Shown: positions 9,201 through 20,300 of the stretch, in pieces | Layout: every line of letters begins with the position of its first letter | How positions within the stretch are numbered: position 1 is the first letter of the stretch | DNA from: Blattamonas nauphoetae | Taxonomy: Eukaryota > Preaxostyla > Oxymonadida | Reading direction: 5' to 3' | Assembly (NCBI GenBank): GCA_033064195.1 | Contig: JARBJD010000195.1 | Coordinates: 62,001 to 126,000 of the forward strand | DNA length: 64,000 nucleotides | Made by a program: the position numbers and the translations under genes | The notes under the pieces: generated by a model | Database searches by the model: none | What the model was told of the DNA's origin: nothing | Seen by the model: only the letters and a program-made list of their open reading frames with translations

Positions 9201-12174
9201 CCACAGACACAGTCGTTGTCGCAGAGCACGGGATCAGTGAGCGGACCGAACGCGACGATTGTGACAGGAACAGCAGCTCTTCGAACGATGGATTCAGGTT
9301 CACACACACTGACCCCAACACTGCTGACACACTCGAAGTCGCCCACGACAGCCCAGACGTGGCGAACAGCATTCACGCAGGCACTGACATGTGGGGAGTG
9401 GGAGCTGAAAGTGCGATCGACAGCGAGCTCTTTCATCAACATGCGACTCGGCTTCCTCAAAAGTCCGCTGCCCGACAAGGCCAGCCTGTACTGCCCAGGT
9501 CAGTGGCCGAATGGGATTGGAGGAGATTTCGTGTTGTGGTCGGGGAGACTGTGGAAGGACTCGAAGGAATTCAGAGGAGAAGGGACGAACAAGAAGTGCG
9601 ACAAGATTGGGCAGACGGCAGCGATCCGAGTGAACCTGTCGAGGAGAGAAGCTCGACTGTTTGTGGACGATTCGGAACAGCCTGGGATCTTCACCGACAT
9701 CCCGGAATCGCTGTGCCTCTCAATCACGACGTGCTCATCCGACACTCCCGTGACGCTGGAGATTGTTCATCTCCGCCAGCTGTCACTCGCAGCTGCCCCT
9801 CGCACCCTCCCCAGCTCATCCTCCGACGACCTGCCCGAATCGGAGAAGGATTGCTGGCTTGGGACGAGTGGACTTCAGCTTCCTGATCATCTGGCACACA
9901 CACTGTTCCCCTCGAGAATTGAACACAAATCGCCACTTCCGGTCTTCTTTACGTCGCACACGTTCCCCATAGCGGAGGGAGAGTGGGAATTAATGATTCG
10001 GACTGATCGGAAGGCGTTCCCCGAGACAAGTATGACGACATTCTTTTCTTGGTTCAGTTCTCGTAACTTCTATCCTCATCTCTCTCATCTTCTCTCTTCT
10101 CTTCCTCATCTCTCTGCTTTTTTTCTCATCTCTTCTTTTCTCTCCCTTCCAGTGCTCAGCTTCCTCTCCCTCCCACACCCCTTCGACCGCTTCATGCACT
10201 TTGGTGGCTTTTACAAGAACGGGATTGGGGGCTCGTTCGATCTGCGAGACGGGGCGATGACCAGATGGGGAGGGTTGATTCGACCGAACGGGACGAACCG
10301 AAAGTGTCTGAACGTGGACCAAACCGCAGCGATTCGAGTGAACTTGGAAAATCGGGAGGCGAGGCTGGTTGTAGATGGCGTAGTGCAGCCGGGCATCTTC
10401 ACTGACATTCCTTCTCCGATCACACTGTCTGTATCGACCCTCAGTTCCGAAGCGTCGATTAAAGTGGTTCACATGAGACGGCTGGATGGGAAGCGAGGAG
10501 GCAACATGATCGACGTGATCACGCCCAACATATTCCCTGTGGCGTTCTACAACGGCACACTTGGTCTTGAAGCGATGGACTATCGGTCGATGCGACTGAC
10601 TCCGACACATCTGATCCAACTGCAGACAGCTGTTGCTGACTCACCGTGGAGAACAGCGTTCACTGAAGAGATAATCTCCGGGGAATATGAGCTGAAAGTG
10701 AGGCTTGATGACGAACGAGCGAAGTTCGCATGTGTGCTCCCTCTCTCTTCTGACTCTTCAATCCAAATCTTCCCTTTCTTCTTCATCTTCTTCTTCTTCT
10801 TACCCAGCGCTCGAATTCGTAGTCTCCCCCCTTCCTGAAAATGCCACACAATTCAGCTGTGGAAACTATCTCCTTGGACTTGGAAGCGCTTTCCACCTCT
10901 GGAATGGAAGGATGTGGAGATTGGGGAAGGAATTCAAGCCAGCGGGAACGAACAAAAAGTGCGATCAGGTTGGGCAGACAGCAATGATCCGAGTGGACAT
11001 GGAGAAGAGGGAAGCAAGACTGTTCATCGACGACGAAGAACAGCCTGGGATCTTCACGAACCTTCCAATCAAAGTGCGCCTTGCAGTAGCAACAAATTTC
11101 CATGATCCTAACGTCGGACTCGAAGTTCTGCACTTCCGAAGAGTGAGTCAAGCGGCAGAGACTCCAGCAGCGTCTCTGAAGGACGCGAGCACACCCTGGA
11201 AGGGCACAAGCTGCATTCGGAGCCATCACCAGCAATGGCAGAGGTTGGAAGGTCCGTATCTGGCTCAGATCGTCAAGATCCCTTCAACGGAATCGGCTAC
11301 CGCTGTGACATTCGGCATTCTCGAGGGCGAGTGGGAGTTGAAGATCAAGGTGTCACACTACGGTTTCACTGATGTGGGTGTGTTGAGTTGGATTCCTTTC
11401 GTCTTCGTTCTTCCCCTCCTCTTCTCCCTTCTCCATCCTTCCATCCATCTCTCCCTCCTCTTCTCCCTCCCTCTCCCCTCTCCTCTCTCCATCCGTCCTC
11501 TCTCACTCCTCTTCTCCCTCCCTCTCCCCTCTCCTCTCTCCATCCGTCCTCTCTCACTCCTCTTCTCCCTCCCTCTCCCCTCTCCTCTCTCCATCCGTCC
11601 TCTCACTCCTCTTCTCCCTCCCTCTCCCTCTCCTCTCTCACTCCTCTTCTCCCTCCCTCTCCCCTCTCCTCTCTCCATCCGTCCTCTCTCACTCCTCTTC
11701 TCCCTCCCTCTCCCCTCTCCTCTCTCCATCCGTCCTCTCTCACTCCTCTTCTCCCTCCCTCTCCCCTCTCCTCTCTCCATCCGTCCTCTCTCACTCCTCT
11801 TCTCCCTCCCTCTCCCCTTCTCAGATCTCGGTTACATCGAGTATCCTCCTCCTCACAACATCAACTCCAAGTCTCCTGGTCTTTACATTAAAGAAGAAGG
11901 CGCCCATTTCCGTCTGCAGGCCGGTCTAATGCGGCAAAATTCGAAGGTTGTGAAACTGAAGACCCCAAACACGATATGCAACAAGGTTGGGCAGACAGCA
12001 GCGATTCGAGTGAATATGAGGACGAGAGAAGCTCGACTGTTTGTGGACGATGTGGAGCAGCCCAACATCTTCAAGCGCATTCCGAGGGAACTTGCACTGA
12101 CCATATCCACCAATTTCACTTACGTTCCTGAACCCATCTATCTGGAAGTGTTGGGACTGAAACGATTATCGTAA
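6214..12174 (+). CDS. Gene A: protein kinase with six SPRY-like modules, one apparent one-base insertion
   Basis: Exons by my reading: 6214-6277, 6327-6622, 6719-6851, 6953-7248, 7357-7927, 7970-8545, 8661-10029, 10153-10731, 10808-11377, 11825-12174; about 1600 residues. The kinase (first ~255 residues) has SEGAFG, ALK, HGDLKPEN, DLG and SPE. A Lys/Glu-rich linker leads into SPRY-like modules, each with GEWELKI before an intron and LGFL-PLP, KPAGTNK, GQTAAIRV and REARLFVDDEEQPGIF after it. Module second halves start near 7970, 8661, 9430, 10153, 10808 and 11825. The exon 8661-10029 is 1369 nt, one more than a multiple of three; the frame moves near 8914-8918 (TGGGAATCCC), so there is a one-base insertion or an assembly error. 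This exon also spans two modules with no intron between them. A Ser/Gln/Pro-rich linker separates modules 2 and 3. The closest paralogue is gene B downstream. Confidence 0.75.
11378..11824 (+). repeat. Minisatellite-bearing intron of gene A (51-bp units)
   Basis: A 447-nt intron between the fifth and sixth SPRY modules. From ~11440 to ~11815 it consists of about seven units of a C/T-only 51-bp repeat marked by ccatccgtcc at ~11489, 11540 and 11591, then ~11674, 11725 and 11776, with one degenerate unit. The introns at the same place in other modules are usually about 75-185 nt, so the polypyrimidine tract has expanded. All three forward frames lack stops here because the unit has no A-containing stop; this is not evidence of coding. 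Confidence 0.85.
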
Positions 12175-12205
12175 GGATGTTCCGTGTTTTGTGTTTCTTT
12201 ACATT

Positions 12206-12354
12206 GGTTTTGTCTAGGCATTCTTCAATTTAATCGTGATTCTGTTTTCTCACGACATATTTCCAGTTGTTTCGAATCCCTTTTCTGATTGGTGACCAAA
12301 TGACTGTGACAATGTGGAGACTGACATTTGTGAAAATCATGGGTTCAGAGATCA
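12206..12354 (+). promoter_or_regulatory. Original 5' flank and first codons of gene B, cut off by the retroelement
   Basis: This block aligns with 6081-6229 upstream of gene A, including the start ATG (12339) and the bases for MGSEI. The match stops at gagatca (12348-12354), where the retroelement begins, and resumes at 17313 with tctgtgctgaaatggc. The ancestral gene B leader is therefore stranded almost 5 kb from its gene. Confidence 0.8.
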
Positions 12355-12392
12355 CTCTGCAGTGATCGGCGAGATATGGCTTCCTCCATTCG

Positions 12393-12509
12393 AGATGAAG
12401 ATAGACTGAGTAATATTCCCGTGAATTGTGAGTAAAATACGCAATAATGAATGGTTATCTCTAAATTAATCCCTCATTTCTCCTCCTGAAGTGATCTAAC
12501 CCTTGTTAC
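12393..12509 (+). repeat. Left inverted terminal repeat of the DIRS-like element
   Basis: The ~117-bp block starting gatgaagatagactgag and ending cccttgttac is the reverse complement of 17170-17285. The left copy continues into ...actctttg, which shows the unbroken site of the MITE present in the right copy. Confidence 0.9.
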
Positions 12510-15500
12510 TCTTTGAATTGTGAACAAATCGCAAATTAAGAAATGTCTGAGCAACAGACTCCTGAGCAACGGACCACGGGGCAAACCGTGGAACAACAAC
12601 CACAACCCAACCCTGCGGAACCCTTTTTTCGGAACTTGTACAATCTCAGAACTGAGTTCGCTCTTGCGCTTAAGGCTGTGCTAGAAAACGACGAATCACG
12701 GTTGCAGGTCTATGAGACCTTCCGCGTGCCTCCAGGTGCAGATAGAATTCTTGGGCCACTTTTCCATATCGCAAGATTGGCCTCGACGAACATTGATGCG
12801 TTAACGGGACAGAACTCGAGGGAATGGCTGCAACTCGCGCCGACTGAGGAGGTATGGCCGCAAGCTGGCGAAATAATTTACAATCGTCAACAAACCGCAA
12901 CTCAAAGGACATTCAGAAGGTCAGTGTCCCCGGATCTCTCAGGAAGGAGAAGGATGACCCCGGTCCAATTTCAACAGATGAACCACCATTCGTCATTGGT
13001 AACAACTCAAATACCACAAATGCCTCGGGAATATTGCGCGTTCATCAAGATGATGGGGATACCGAGACGCTCTTCGAAGAGGTGGTCGACGCGGTGGATA
13101 ACCTTCCGGAATTTACCTGGAATCAAGATACAAGCAATGAGATAAGAGACCGGCTCAATGCGATAGGGGATAATCTTCCAATGTACCCTGATGCTATTTC
13201 AGAAAGGATCGTGGACAAACGAGTCCTGCCACTCAACACGAGTTTGAAGAGGATGGAACTAGAAGCATTCCATCTAGCGAAGTTAGGGGCCGGCACCATG
13301 CTGGCAGAACCCGATCCGGTGGATGATAGAAGGACTTTGGGTCTAATGACGGTGAAGGCATGCGAACTGGTAAAAAGAGCAAATCAGACCCGCATTTCTC
13401 ATGTATTAAAAATCCATGTCGATCCGATCGACAATGACAGGAGATTTGGTTCATTAACAAAGCAAAGGCAAAGAATCGATGAATTGCAGGCGGCCGCAAA
13501 ACGAAAACAAGAAGCGAGACGAGATGCTTTTCGATCTTCTGGACAGTTTTTCGACAGGGCCCCGATCAGGGGCGACAATACTTTCAACAAAGAGACTTCT
13601 CAGCCAGACCGAAAAGCAGGACGTTTGTTCCCTCCCAGCAAACGGGGAGACCTCAATATCCACACAATCAATACAGAACCAGATCAGGACAATCACAGAA
13701 CACTCAACAATCGAATATCCGTCGCCAAAGATACTAGTCAACAGCGGGACAAACTGCCAGACAAACGAAGTGGTCGGTGGGATTGGGGAAGACTGGCCAA
13801 GTTTGGAGCAGAATGGCGTCGTTTCGGACTCCGAAGATCTTATGAAAGAGGGTGTGAGAATCGAATGGGACGACAGGGGACCGCCAACAACTATTGGGCA
13901 CCCCTTCGAACTGAAGCTTTCCGAGAAGGAGAAGGACGCGCTATCTCTGACGATCCTGGAGGAACTCAAGGACGGAGTGATTCAAGAGGTGACGATGAAC
14001 GAAGTCAAATGTTGGAACGCAACCTTTGTGTTAAGAAAGAAAGACGGCTCATGGCGCCGCATCCTCGACTGTCGTCGAGTCAACCAACACGTTGCACATC
14101 ATCATTTCAAAATGGAGAATCATACTGCAGTCGCGACACTCCTGAAACGCAACGATTGGATGGCCTCATTGGATCTCAAACATGCGTACTTACATGTCCC
14201 AATCCACCCCGACGACATGGCTTATCTCGGATTTACTCACGCTGGAAAGTTTTATCTTCAAAAACCCTATGTTTTGGGCTAACCTCAGCGCCCCGCATCT
14301 TCACGAAGGTGATTCGACCCGTCATTGCCCACCTTCGTCAGTTCTTCAGAGTAATCGCCTACCTCGACGATTTGCTCGTTTTCGCAGAAACAGAATCTCA
14401 GACAAGGGAGTCAATAACACATCTCAAGGAATGCCTGGTCGGCCTCGGGTTTACTATCAACACAGCAAAGTCAAAGATGGATCCAGTACAAAACATCGAA
14501 TTTCTTGGGCTGACATGGGATTCGATAAGAATGGAAGTGGGAATCAGCGATCAGAAGAGGAAAGGACTGAGAGAGTCGGTGAGGGAGAGAATCAGGCAAA
14601 CCAAGAGGGAGGCTTATGTCGGGTGAGAACAATTGCGTCTCTGGTGGGAAGCCTGCAAGCAATAGCGTTCGTCGATCCACTGGCCTTCTTCGGCTCTCGA
14701 CGGTTGGTACGGTGGAAGGACAGTCTGGTGGACCGAGGAGGATGGGCTGCGATCGGTTCACTCAACACGGAGGCGACCTCGGAGTTAAACTGGTGGATGG
14801 TACGACTCGCACATCCGATCAGGAGAAGCGTCGAGTTGTTTCAGCCCAAAATAACCATGACCACCGATGCGAGCGAGTGGGGGTGGGGTCGTGTGGGAAA
14901 GGAACGATGGTCAGTCGGAAAGATGGCAAATGGAGTTTGGATTAACGGCGGGAGACCACTCCAGCAACTGGAGAGAAGTGACAGCAGTTGTGATGGGATT
15001 CAAGGAAGGAGCGGCAAGGGGGATGATAAGGGAGGAGAAGACGTCCTTATTCTCTCAGACAATATGGTCACAGTAGCAAATATCAACAGACGAAGTTCCG
15101 CGGTTTCTCTTGTGGATCTGTTCAAACAACTCTTCACCGAAGCCCAGTTCAAGAGCTGTCGCCTCTGGGCCGAACATATTCCGGGAACGGAGAACGTGGT
15201 TGCGGACAGGCTGTCCAGAATAAGAGATGCCTCGGATTTCAGGCTTCGAAGGATAACATTCAACTCGATTCTCGACGAATTCGACATTGTGCCATCGGTG
15301 GATGCGTTCGCCACGAAAGAAAACGCTCAGGTGGGAAGATATTGGAGTCTAATATGGGAGAAGGAAGCCTGCGGGACAAACGGCCTCATCCAGAACTGGG
15401 AAGTCGAAGAATGCGTGTACGCTTTTCCCCCAATCTCACTGGCACCGAGGGTGATCCAGAAGTTGAGGGAGGGAGAATAACAGCAATCGTAATAGTTCCC

Positions 15501-16574
15501 GACTGGTCGACACTGATCGGGATCGAGGAACTTTGGGAGATGTCGTCGAGGACGATCCTCCTCGGCCAAACATCGGAAGTCACAGTGGAAGGAGCGATGA
15601 TGAGGGGAGGGGAAGAGCAGCCGCCCACCAGGCCTGCTGAGGGCATTCTTAGTGGTGAGATCTGGCAAGGGATTGCAGATGAACTAGGGATTGGGGACAA
15701 AACGATGATTTGGATGTTGGCAGGGTACAGCGAGTCCACAAGAAGACAATATGCAGGAGCGATTCGGAAGTGGATTGAGTACACGATCGAGAGAGGGGGA
15801 AACTGGAAGGATCTCAACCAGGTTCACGTTGCAGCTTTTCTCTCCGATTGGTTTGATCGAACACACTCGGCCGCTTCAACAGGGGGGGCGAAGTGCACTC
15901 TCGTGTCTGTCTCAGATTTTAGGTCAAGAACAAGTTGGCGAGACGATGCTTGTAAAACAAATGATGAAAGGGATGCGGAAAGTCTGCCCAACAAAGAGCA
16001 GATACAATGATATCTTCGATTCAGAGAGAGTAGAAACAGTTTTGAGGGATCGATGGGAGAGGAGAGAAGACCTTGATGAAACGGATGTGATTCAGACGAT
16101 CACCACCATCCTCGTTTTACATCATGCTGTGCGTTTCGCGGAGATGGTTCAGATCAGGAGGGAGGAAATGAGGATTGATTCGGATTTGGAGAGAGTTTCA
16201 GTGAAGATGAGGCTAAAGACGGAGGAAGAAGAGAGAGAACACATACTGGAGGAGAACAGGCTCGAGAGAGGACAAAGACTCATTGACTGGCTGGGGTGCC
16301 TTGACCGTTTAAGGGGCAGAGGATGGACAGGTCAACTTTTGGGAGGAGACTCGATGAGAAATGAGAAGGAAGTCAGAGATCTCGCAGGGGAGCTTATGAA
16401 GGAGGCCGGGGTTGAGACGAATAAGTTTACACCATATTCTCTCAAACATGCGGGTCTCACTAAGCGGAGACAGAAAGGATGGACAGAGGAAGAGCTAGCA
16501 TCTGGGGCGAGACTGTCAGTCAAGTCGAAAGTGATGAAGAGACACTATCTGAAACCGCTGGAATCTCCCAACAC

Positions 16575-16671
16575 ACTCAGTCTATCTTCATCTCGAATGG
16601 AGGAAGCCATATCTCGCCGATCACTGCAGAGTGATCTCGAGTATGGTTCCGAAAGAAGAGATGAAGATAGA
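16575..16671 (+). repeat. Internal complementary region of the DIRS-like element
   Basis: The first part is the reverse complement of the element's left end (12355-12408). The second part is the reverse complement of its right end (17277-17312). They are joined at gatctcga. This junction copy is the hallmark used by DIRS elements to complete their ends through a circular intermediate. It overlaps the end of the recombinase region. Confidence 0.88.
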
Positions 16672-16814
16672 TAACCCGCCCCCCACCCCAATACCCAAGA
16701 GACTCAAGAAGAAGAAAGGAGGCAAAAAGAAAAAACAAGGACTTAACAGACAAAATGATGACAAAGGAGGAGGGACACAAACATCTCTTCTTCCGGAAAA
16801 CTCCCAACAGAGTA

Positions 16815-17169
16815 CAGGGTGGCCCAGAAGTAGTCTAACCGTATGGGTCGATCACTTTTCTTCGATCTTGCGCAATTGACCCCAATCGTCTTTCTCTTCT
16901 TTCCTATGCTTCAAAATTTCCCTTCTTTTCATTTCACAAGTGCTTCCTCGACTGTAGTCTCGATGGATCTCATGAAACGGGACTGACTCCGTTTTTTGAA
17001 CACTCCTTTCTTGAGCGGACAAGGATTGTTGATCAACGAAACAGTGGTGAAAAGAAAAGAAGTGAAATTAAGAAGCATTGTAGTGAGGAGAAAGACGATT
17101 GGTGTCAACGGAATTTGTTCGACGAGAAGTGATCGACCCATAGGGTTAGACTACTTCTGGGCCACCCTG
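16815..17169. mobile_element. 355-bp MITE nested in the DIRS-like element
   Basis: The element starts CAGGGTGGCCCAG and ends CTGGGCCACCCTG, with arms of about 80 bp that are inverted repeats of each other (gtagtctaacc, tgggtcgatcactt, ccaatcgtctttctc in mirror order). It is flanked by TA on both sides (16813-16814 and 17170-17171). The left terminal repeat of the host element shows the empty site agagtaacaaggg. TA duplication plus long inverted ends and no coding capacity fit a Tc1/mariner-type MITE. The transposase source is not in the window. Confidence 0.85.
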
Positions 17170-17285
17170 TAACAAGGGTTAGATCACTTCAGGAGGAGAA
17201 ATGAGGGATTAATTTAGAGATAACCATTCATTATTGCGTATTTTACTCACAATTCACGGGAATATTACTCAGTCTATCTTCATCT
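17170..17285 (-). repeat. Right inverted terminal repeat of the DIRS-like element
   Basis: Reverse complement of 12393-12509, apparently without mismatch. Its inner continuation is separated from it by the nested MITE at 16815-17169. Confidence 0.9.
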
Positions 17286-17323
17286 CTTCTTTCGGAACCA
17301 TACTCGAGATCATCTGTGCTGAA

Positions 17324-20300
17324 ATGGCACAGAAAGTAGAATCGATGATTCCGCCGGGCTGTATGTGTTGTACTCTGCTCTTTGATCATTTTTCATTGTT
17401 TACGTTTCAGATACGCTTGTTCGTCCAATCAGCGAAGGAGCTTTTGGTCGAGTTTTGGAAATCAAGGAATCGTCGACCGGACAGTCGTATGCTCTGAAAC
17501 TGATTCCTCGATTGACGGAAGCGGATCAGAAGCGGGCAGAGCGTGAAGTGTCACTTCTAGAGCGATTCCGCCATGCTCGAATTGTTGGCTTGCACGAATC
17601 AGTTGTGATGGAAACATATCATGGAATTGTGATGGATCTTGGAGTTCGGAATTTGAAGGACTTGATGACGGACTTTGAATCTCGGAATGAATTGATTCCT
17701 CTTGAGGTTTCCTCTCCTTTTTCATTACTCGTTCTTCGATATTTACTCTGATTGAATTGGACCCTTTCACATATTTTGATATGTCTTTCAGGTTGCAGTT
17801 ATGATCTGCATTGACATTGCGGAAGGGCTGAGTGTGATGCACAACCATCCAACAAACGCGATGGCTCATGGAGATCTGAAGCCTGAGAATGTTCTTCTTT
17901 CGGAAGACTATCGTGCGGTTCTTTGTGTGGATTCTTCTCTTATCTTCCACTTTCTTCAAATTCTTTTTCTCTTTTCATCCTTCAATGACTGTCCTCGTTT
18001 CTCTTCTCTCTCAGGTGATTTGGGAGCTGCAGATGCGTCTGGAGTGAATGTCACGCGCTCGGCGTCATCGATGGCGACTTTTGAATACAACTCACCAGAA
18101 CGATTTGATGACGACAAAACGAAAGGAACACCTGCAAGTGACATATGGTCCTTGGGAGTGATGCTGTGCCGAATGGTGACAGGGCAAGCGTTGTTCAGTG
18201 GAAATTCGACGTGGAAACTGATGAAAGCAGTCATGGACTTCGATGAATCGAAACTTCCATCCACAATTCCCGATGATGTCCGAGGAGTTTTGGTGAAAAT
18301 GTTGGAGCCTGTATGTCGTGGAGAATCTGCTATTGATTGTTTTCTTGCTTTTTCTGTTGTATTATTCTTAACTCTGCATTCACTGTCCTCTTTTCACATC
18401 TTCTCTTCTTCTGTTCAGAATCCAGCATCTCGAGTGACATCGACCCAACTGTTCGATGGACGTCAACTGGAGCGGATTTTGGGTCCCGAAACGCCTCTTT
18501 CGAAAATGAAAGATTTGTTGATCCAGTCAGCGTCGAGAAAGCCAAAACAGAAAAGCCAAAATGAGCAAAACCCGAATCTGGAAGTGATGAAAGAGGAACA
18601 AGCAAGACATCACGCTCTGTTGGAACGGAACAAGAATCTGAAGAGAGATTTGGAGCTGGCGACTCCAGAAACGACTCGAGAATGTGTTTCTGTGAACACA
18701 ATCGCAAACAGCAAAAAGGATTCTGCTGAAGACACAGCTCGTCAAGCAGAAAACGAGCGAAATGAAGAGTTGAGGAATCAGGATGTGTTGTCAGCGATGC
18801 TTCCGTCGGTCTGGCCTCGCACTGAGTCGATCACATCATTTGATTCGAAAGTGCACAAACTGACCGCAGATTGTGTTGTTCAGACAGTGAAACTGGGTCA
18901 GGACTGGCGGACAGTGTTCACGTTTGGGCTGATTGCTGGAGAATGGGAACTGTCGATTCGTGGAAATGAGAACCCTCTCTCGTCCGTGTGTATGTGATTT
19001 TCGTCGATTTTCAGACTCTTTCGTTTTGTAGTGCTTGGTTTCCTCCGGTTTCCGCTTCCATCTGATAGCTTGGTTAATCATTGTGGGAAGTATGAAGAAC
19101 CAATTGGAGGAGATTTCGACCTTTCGAATGGTCGGATGTGGAGTCAGGGGAAGGAGCTGAAACCAGCAGGAACGAACAAGGCGTGCACGGAGGTTGGGCA
19201 GACGGCGTCGATTCGTGTTGATCTTTCGAAACGGGAGGCTCGTCTGGTGGTTGATGGAATCGCTCAGCCTGGCGTCTTCGAGAACATCCCGTGCCAGGTG
19301 TGTCTGGGAATGAGCACAGGATACGGAAAGAGGAAGAGTGCCGTTGAGATCATTCATCTTCGCCGTCTGAACGCATCGCTGATTCGTCCGAAATTCACCA
19401 TTCCTCGCAACACGCCAAATTGTTTTTTTGGGACAAGCTCGTTTCTAAGCTTCAATCCTGAATTCCACACCATCACCACAACGTCCATCGTGCATTCCTC
19501 AGACCTCATGCCTCCATTCACTTCCTTCACTCGCCCAATCACACAAGGCGTGTGGGAACTCAAATTCAGAGCAAGCCACACAACCTTCACTGCAGTGAGT
19601 GTGTTTCTTATCGTTTCAAATAGTTATTGTGATCCATCTCTTCTCTTTCTCTCCCATCATCATCATCACTTTCTTCTCCTCCCCATTTCTTCCCCTCTCT
19701 CCCTTCTCCCTCCCAGCCCTCGGATATTCGCAACATCCACTTCCTGATCGTCCTGCACCGTACACTGGTGGATGTTATCGAACTGGGACTTGTGGTGATT
19801 TCATGCTGAAGGATGGCCGAATGTGGAAATCAGGCAAAGAATTCAAGCCAGCAGGAACGAACAAGAAGTGCGATCGATTTGGGCAGACAGCAGCGATTCG
19901 GGTGGACATGAACAAACGAATCGCCAAACTCTGTGTGGACGACAAGGAACAACCTGGGTTCTTCACCGACATCCCGCAATCGCTGTGTCTCGGAATCTCG
20001 ACCGAGTTCGCTGACCAAAATCTCTCGGTTGAAGTGCTCTGGTTGAAGCGATTGGATGTGGCGGACGTCCCAGTCTCTGCTCTCCCTCCACAAACAGCCA
20101 GCCACACTCCACTCACAACCCAGACACCCGCTCAGCCCGCCCAATCGAGATCGAATGTTGCTCAATCGACTTCACAAACACCGCAGCAGTCTCCCCCTCA
20201 ACGAACCGTCGCTGCTTCTCCACAGACGCAGTCGTTGTCGCAGAGCACGGGATCAGTGAGCTCACCGAACACGGCATCCGCGGATCACCAGACAATTCTT

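Larger units (their letters stand above)
12355..17312 (+). mobile_element. DIRS-like tyrosine-recombinase retroelement (fossil)
   Basis: A 4.96-kb element with the DIRS layout. Inverted terminal repeats of at least ~117 bp lie at 12393-12509 and 17170-17285. An internal complementary region at ~16575-16671 is complementary to both outer ends joined head to tail. Parts in order: a Gag-like region (~12.54-13.6 kb); reverse transcriptase (~13.9-14.6 kb, YLDDLL and FLGL); RNase H (~14.7-15.25 kb, TTDASEWGWG); tyrosine recombinase (~15.65-16.67 kb, SLKHAGLTKRR and RHYL). It is inserted without a target duplication of the usual transposon kind; the 7-bp gagatca occurs at both edges. The terminal repeats read as identical, which suggests a young insertion. 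The coding part looks broken, with roughly three interruptions, although some frame changes may be the overlaps normal in this family. A MITE is nested near the right end. Confidence 0.88.

Noticed and set aside
7774-9372. 532-codon open frame on the minus strand
   Set aside because: It is antisense to conserved SPRY exons of gene A, matches no family, and a similar antisense frame exists in gene B; it is a shadow of codon bias.
11358-11780. Gly/Arg/Glu repeat protein on the minus strand
   Set aside because: Same reason: complement of the 51-bp intronic repeat in gene A.
12355-17312. Classical LTR (Gypsy/Copia) element
   Set aside because: No direct terminal repeats and no DDE integrase. 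Inverted ends, an internal complementary region and a tyrosine recombinase point to DIRS.
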